Source of the DNA: Heliopora coerulea
Taxonomy: Eukaryota > Cnidaria > Anthozoa > Scleralcyonacea > Helioporidae
Length of the DNA stretch: 64,000 bases
Assembly (NCBI GenBank): GCA_030142905.1
Contig: JASJOG010000056.1
Location: 851,501 to 915,500 of the forward strand
Reading direction: 5' to 3'
Shown here: piece by piece, positions 60,804 through 64,000 of the stretch
Layout: each line of letters begins with the position of its first letter
Numbering within the stretch: position 1 is the stretch's first letter
The notes under the pieces: model-generated
Seen by the model: only the letters and a program-made list of their open reading frames with translations
Told to the model about the DNA's origin: nothing
The model's database searches: none
Translations under genes and position numbers: made by a program

Positions 60804-62885
60804 CATACATATGAATATATATCAAATGAATTATGAATGAACAAGTGGACGAACTCACAAACGAAAAAAAGAATGCATGAATAAAAGAAGGAAGGAAAGA
60901 AGGAAATAATTACGTTTATAAATACATAACATACTGATAGACAACAATTGATAATAAATTCGTAAAATAAAATTGCGAGGATTACTAGGCGTAGCAATAA
61001 AGTGCAGAACAACGATAATGCAAAAATTGAATTCTTTTTTTCTGTTCCTCTGAAGGCGAGATTTTTTTTTTTCAATAGTTACAGCTCAAATTCACCAAGG
61101 TCTGGTGTGAGCCACAATTCGACAGTGTTTATTGGTTGCGAACATGGAAAGGTAAAATAACGACACTTGCATTCACTTAGCTTGAGAATGTAATCCCGTT
61201 GGCGGATTGGATTAGCCTATAAATCTAGTTATACAGGATTACAGTGTCTGTTAGGGTTAAGTGATCTGAATTATGGCTCTATGTGTGGGTTGGTTTAGCG
61301 ATAAGCAAGTTGGTAAGCTCTGTTGATTTCCAAGGTAAAAGCTTTTGTTAGGGTTAAGTCACGCACATAATCGTCGTTAAATGCAGCTTCTTGTTATTCA
61401 CTGAAACCTTTACAGGTCATCACCGAACATGCACCTTTTGAAATTGACCTGAGTTCATCTGCGTTGCCGTCACTTTGTTTTTGTCCCTTTCCTTAAATAA
61501 TCTTTTACTCTACACCCCTCTATTTTTTGAAGTATAACCAATATGTCTTTGTGTAGCTTTTACAACTCATTTAATCTTCATATTGTTATGAAACATGAAT
61601 ATAAATCTTACTCTGCCTGTACAAATAGTAATTACGAGGAGGCATCAGTGTTTACATAGTGAGTTATGAATCATTGTGAACTACTTCCACTTGTGCAAAT
61701 GCAGCTGCAATGTATGACTTGCAGTTGGCTTTTTGGTTGAAATTTCAGATTGCATCGGTGGGTCAATCTTCCATGTTTAGGGATGTCGCTGGGTTTCTCG
61801 CTGAAGTTCACATATAGTTTATTTACTTAGTTGACAAAGGCTTAATCTTTTCCTGTTAATAATTCGTATCAACTAGTGTTGAAGTTTTACTTGATATCAT
61901 TGTTTTGAAATTAAGAATTATAGGGATCAAATCTATTTATTGTCTCTAATATTGAGTGACTAGAACTTGCCTAAATTCAAATGAGTATTGAACCTTCTAT
62001 GTAAACAGCGTGGAGCGTGGCTTTGTTTGCTATTTACGACAGCCTCGTATTTCTGCCTACTACGTTGCTGAGGAGATTGAGAAGGGCCCTTGAAATTGTA
62101 CTAATTATCTGTACGACATCGAAGAGTACAAAAGAAGCCCCAAACCGTACATTCGTCAGTAGTGAGCAGAAAGGCTACGGCAGAAAGAACAATGCTATTC
62201 GGACACATTTCAACAGAAAGGAGAGAACGAAAGGGTTAGAAGACCTTGTAACCGTTTAAAGATATTTACAAACTATATTTATCCTCGAGAACTGATACCT
62301 CTATGGTAATTAATTACGTTTGACCTGATAATAAAGATCCTGTTCTACCTCACGTCGAACTAATCATCCCCAGTCTTGCAATATCTTGATGCGGAGCTTT
62401 CTTTGGTCTTGAAACACAACGCAGCGGAAAGAAGATATATTTGTTAAAAAAAAAACAAGCGTGAAACAACAAACATTATTTCCATCTCTTTGTTTTCTGT
62501 TACAGTGCTGCGCTTGCTTTGGCCCCAAAGGAGCAGCAGGTGATTTCTGTGCTCCTGGATGTCGAGGCATCAATGGTGGAACGGTCACTAATAAAGCTCA
62601 AGCGTGGTTTTGGATACGTTCATCTGTTCCAAAGATTCCCGCATGGAGAAAATGCATGGAGTACGAAGTGCAAACAGAAAAAGGGGACACTGAAATTCAC
62701 TTTATCGATGAAACTACTGGAGTTTCTAAGAAGGTCGATTTTGAAATGTCTGTATATATAATTAAAATATTTCGCAACATAATATTTTTATATATACTAA
62801 TATCCTAAAACTTCTTTTCTTTTTGGCAAAGGGATCTTGCACACAGAAAGGAAAAGCAAACCTCGTTGACGGCGTGAGCAATTGA
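50745..62885 (+). CDS. Secreted fibrinogen-C-like protein, coral skeletal matrix (USOMP5-like)
   Basis: Nine exons join in phase to about 402 residues. Residues 1-26 (MMFLGVILKVTIFHWVFLSW, ending ASASVL) look like a signal peptide. A lead-in with CYTNTLSKTAVV and YIWKALDG follows. Then comes a fibrinogen-C-like region from about residue 80: FFNPAEDCSDI, SGFYWIKGSG, VWCDLTTDGGGFMLVGYKDS, then cysteine-rich segments (NEGGCTSHYPG, KCLGKPCKEGF, CCACFGPKG, CRGINGGTVTNKAQAWFWIR). The end is WRKCMEYEV...HFIDETTG...GSCTQKGKANLVDGVSN. The 'TTDGGGF' block with nearby cysteines is typical of fibrinogen-related proteins. The pattern resembles coral secreted proteins listed as skeletal organic matrix protein 5, probably an extracellular matrix or lectin-like role. 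The start exon is joined by phase and signal peptide only, so an extra 5' exon is possible. Confidence 0.82.
50823..53302. other. Intron 1 of the fibrinogen-like gene
   Basis: A MITE-like stretch with cgattgtcatcctggcgtatg lies near 52358-52510. No further exon could be supported, though one in phase 0 is not excluded. Confidence 0.45.
53303..53462 (+). CDS. Fibrinogen-like gene exon 2
   Basis: Reads NVKTNKEDLGKCYTNTLSKT then VLICVKSNGKYIWKALDG; donor gtaagc, leaves phase 1. The exact start is uncertain: acceptors after tttaaacag (53302) or after ttcaag (53311) are both in phase. Confidence 0.78.
53859..53983 (+). CDS. Fibrinogen-like gene exon 3
   Basis: Reads SPTLGEFFNPAEDCSDIVRK then SGFYWIKGSGLKRSTK, donor gtatgt, phase 0. 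This is the usual 'DC..I....SG.Y.I' start of a fibrinogen C-terminal-type domain. Confidence 0.88.
54818..55026 (+). CDS. Fibrinogen-like gene exon 4
   Basis: Acceptor cctttgcag; reads VWCDLTTDGGGFMLVGYKDS then PHWSSEFGNASVLDFRIQVS and ends KADW across the splice. Donor gtaaga, leaves phase 2. It holds the family's diagnostic TTDGGGF block. Confidence 0.93.
55927..56113 (+). CDS. Fibrinogen-like gene exon 5
   Basis: Acceptor cttttgcag; reads LYRFTTPRRLTKLLMSNEGG then FQCSRFGPSYPSELGW; donor gtaagg, phase 0. Confidence 0.9.
56780..56874 (+). CDS. Fibrinogen-like gene exon 6
   Basis: Acceptor tatgtacag; reads KLMNKCLGKPCKEGFAIFPG then STFRYDNFGAF; donor gtaaag, leaves phase 2. Confidence 0.9.
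57191..57654. mobile_element. Head-to-head SINE inverted repeat (arms 222 bp, loop 19 bp)
   Basis: The arms 57191-57412 and 57432-57654 are near-perfect complements. Each holds a tRNA-like head with tagctcaatggttagagc and gggttcgattcccgt (right arm), and the same tail ending atgcgcataaaatc. Spacer of 19 bases around ttaatcaacgaat. Confidence 0.9.
58395..59172 (+). pseudogene. 5'-truncated LINE, C-terminal RT fragment with AAT tail
   Basis: The reading MSCNPSKCKELSFVKKGRVD, CKELQLLGVNFQFKCRFDKH and IDHLFYTLVMPNISYGLCV is the end of a LINE reverse transcriptase region. After a frame change it continues TTVKCFLDWCYKRRYISHSI with stops. An (AAT)n tract at about 59127-59172 closes it like a 3' tail. 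It differs from the LINE at 42972-49764. Confidence 0.8.
59173..60605. repeat. Interspersed repeat bounded by AAT tracts
   Basis: GC-richer sequence with recurring pieces (atcttaactgattgggagtg at about 59214, atcttaattgattggaagtg at about 60270; ttagccaaggg; ggaaactccgagataaaacc) and AAT runs near 59718 and 60577. Probably retroelement-derived; I cannot name the family. Confidence 0.5.
60770..60830. repeat. (AT)n microsatellite
   Basis: tatataaatatatatatat and related runs. Confidence 0.9.
61079..61151 (+). CDS. Fibrinogen-like gene exon 7
   Basis: A 73-base exon after a long T tract (ttcaatag) with donor gtaaaa. It reads YSSNSPRSGVSHNSTVFIGC then EHGK, enters in phase 2 and leaves in phase 0, exactly what the flanking exons need. 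Confidence 0.8.
61152..62505. other. Intron 7 of the fibrinogen-like gene, nothing recognised
   Basis: The 80-codon frame at 62017-62259 resembles no known product. Confidence 0.45.
62506..62733 (+). CDS. Fibrinogen-like gene exon 8
   Basis: Acceptor tgttacag; reads CCACFGPKGAAGDFCAPGCR, GINGGTVTNKAQAWFWIRSS, AWRKCMEYEV and ends TGVSKK. The donor gtcgat is weak but gives phase 0 and joins the last exon well. Confidence 0.88.
62832..62885 (+). CDS. Fibrinogen-like gene last exon
   Basis: Acceptor ttggcaaag; reads GSCTQKGKANLVDGVSN then TGA at 62883-62885. The terminal cysteine and short basic tail suit the end of the domain. No clear AATAAA was seen close by. Confidence 0.75.
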   Translation, partial: GSCTQKGKANLVDGVSN

Positions 62886-63083
62886 AATAGTTTAAAATAT
62901 TCCATCATTGTTTGTTACCAGGTTGAGAATGCTTCTTATTTCATGAGTGATGGCATTTTCTTTGTTATTTATGATCCTTTATTTAGCTTACATACTCGAT
63001 AGCAATCGAGCGACTGATAGCCCGGGGAGGGAATTTGATATTCAGCAGGGAAGAGTGGGGCTGATGAATTAAGTATAATGTTG

Positions 63084-63178
63084 TATTATAAATTCAAGGG
63101 ATGTATGCTGAGCTTCCCAGGGATGTATATGTATACATCCCTAGGAAATCATATACATCCCTTGAATTTATAATTCGA
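63084..63178. repeat. Nested palindrome downstream of the fibrinogen-like gene
   Basis: tataaattcaagggatgtat and its complement enclose a second palindrome, agggatgtatatgtatacatccct. Confidence 0.85.
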
Positions 63179-63425
63179 AACCTTATTTAATTTACTAAAC
63201 TCACTTTGACTAAATGTATAATTCCTCTGCACACAATTTAAGATTTTAACGTTACATACACCAACTCCAACAACTTCGACATTTTCCTTCTGAAAATACG
63301 TGAAAATCCTTCGAAACGAGAAATGTACACTTCTCAAAAACAACGGGAATTTCCTCTTAATATTATAAGTTTGATAAGACTTCTTAATCTCACTGAAAGC
63401 GCTTCTTCCCATATCGATCGGTAAA

Positions 63426-63664
63426 CTATTCTTTAACGGATTTAGATTTCACATCACATACGCCTGCCAATTCAGTCCAACAACGAACTCCCCAAGCAGA
63501 CATGATCTTAGTATTTGCAGTAATGCCCAACGCCTTCCATTTCTCCAGCTCTTCGTCCGTCACAAATGAAACGTTTCTCTCATCTTTGAAATTATTTATT
63601 GACAAATTGTCATCTTTTCCCTTCTTTAATTGATTCGTCGTTTCCAATATCAGCAAAAAGTTCT
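63426..63664 (-). pseudogene. Possible recombinase N-terminal (DUF3504/ZMYM-like) fragment
   Basis: The open frame reads NFKDERNVSFVTDEELEKWK then NTKIMSAWGVRCWTELAG. The pattern 'T.EEL..WK...NTK....WGV' recalls the start of the tyrosine-recombinase-like domain shared by ZMYM2/QRICH1-type and crypton-derived proteins. An ATG upstream is in another frame, and the frames cross at an AAAA run near 63625, suggesting a frameshift. The catalytic part is not here. Weak call. Confidence 0.3.
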
Positions 63665-64000
63665 TTCATTTCAATGAAATTCAGAGCGAATATTTTTGTC
63701 CGGAAACATGACGTGATAAACTTTTCAATTCATAGCCTCCTTACTCGCGACTCGACCAAATGTAAACAACTCTGATCATTTGTAAGACGCCCTCCAGTAA
63801 AAAGCCTGCATTGATATTAAAAATCACTACTTGTAAAACCCTTTTAGCAAATACATTATCCTTTTGTTAAATGCCAATCAACCATTTTATTTCAGTCCAA
63901 TGTTTATACATTCACATGTCAAAAACATGTTTTCCCAAATGAAATCCTTTTGTTAGAAAATGCATCTTATCATGAAATAAGTTAGTTAAAGCCCACGAAC

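Noticed and set aside
61700..62260. Possible extra exon of the fibrinogen-like gene (acceptors near 61749 and 62009)
   Set aside because: The exon at 61079-61151 satisfies the phase and sequence, and the readings here do not resemble the family.

Overview
This window looks like nuclear DNA of a cnidarian, most probably a stony coral. The evidence is AT-rich sequence, GT-AG introns of roughly 0.1-5.6 kb, many short exons, dense DNA transposons, tRNA-derived SINEs and LINE remnants, and one secreted fibrinogen-like gene resembling coral skeletal organic matrix proteins. No operon, CRISPR array or bacterial gene is visible. All names rest on reading the translations and on recalled family sequences; no search was run.

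Three protein-coding genes can be assembled exon by exon. (1) Positions 49-33509, plus strand: the 3' two thirds of MROH1, a HEAT-repeat protein. There are 27 exons with agreeing reading phases plus one weaker candidate, ending in TGA with AATAAA 41 bases on. The 5' part lies outside the window. (2) Positions 39936-35803, minus strand: BOLA3, a mitochondrial iron-sulfur cluster factor. Four exons give 126 residues with the conserved GGCG cysteine and QQH histidine, and AATAAA lies downstream. MROH1 and BOLA3 are tail to tail. (3) Positions 50745-62885, plus strand: a secreted fibrinogen-C-like protein of about 402 residues in nine exons, beginning with a signal peptide.

The introns and spacers are full of mobile DNA. 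MROH1 introns hold a hAT-type fold-back element (1990-2880), two 366-bp hAT-like MITEs (6265-6630, 9968-10333), a decayed Tc1/mariner copy inside a TATG repeat (11752-13166), a TTAA-flanked Kolobok/Mutator-like transposon with a broken transposase (15023-17027), SINEs and long microsatellites. A relative of the 1990-2880 element lies at 34304-34805 between the two convergent genes.

Between BOLA3 and the fibrinogen-like gene is a dead LINE on the minus strand (about 49764 to 42972). It has an SGNH-hydrolase-type ORF1, an APE endonuclease, a reverse transcriptase with YADD, and a TCTG tail. It is itself broken by a hAT element with a perfect 8-bp target duplication (48262-49184), by a MITE and a Harbinger-derived element (about 45258-46740), and by a further insertion near 44427-44695.

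The 4.2-kb intron of the fibrinogen-like gene carries a 222-bp inverted pair of SINE copies, a 5'-truncated LINE, and repeats bounded by AAT tracts. The final kilobase holds a palindrome and a possible recombinase-domain fragment. I see no clear new molecular system. The most useful results are the two hidden multi-exon genes, the nested transposon stratigraphy and the intronic inverted SINE pair.
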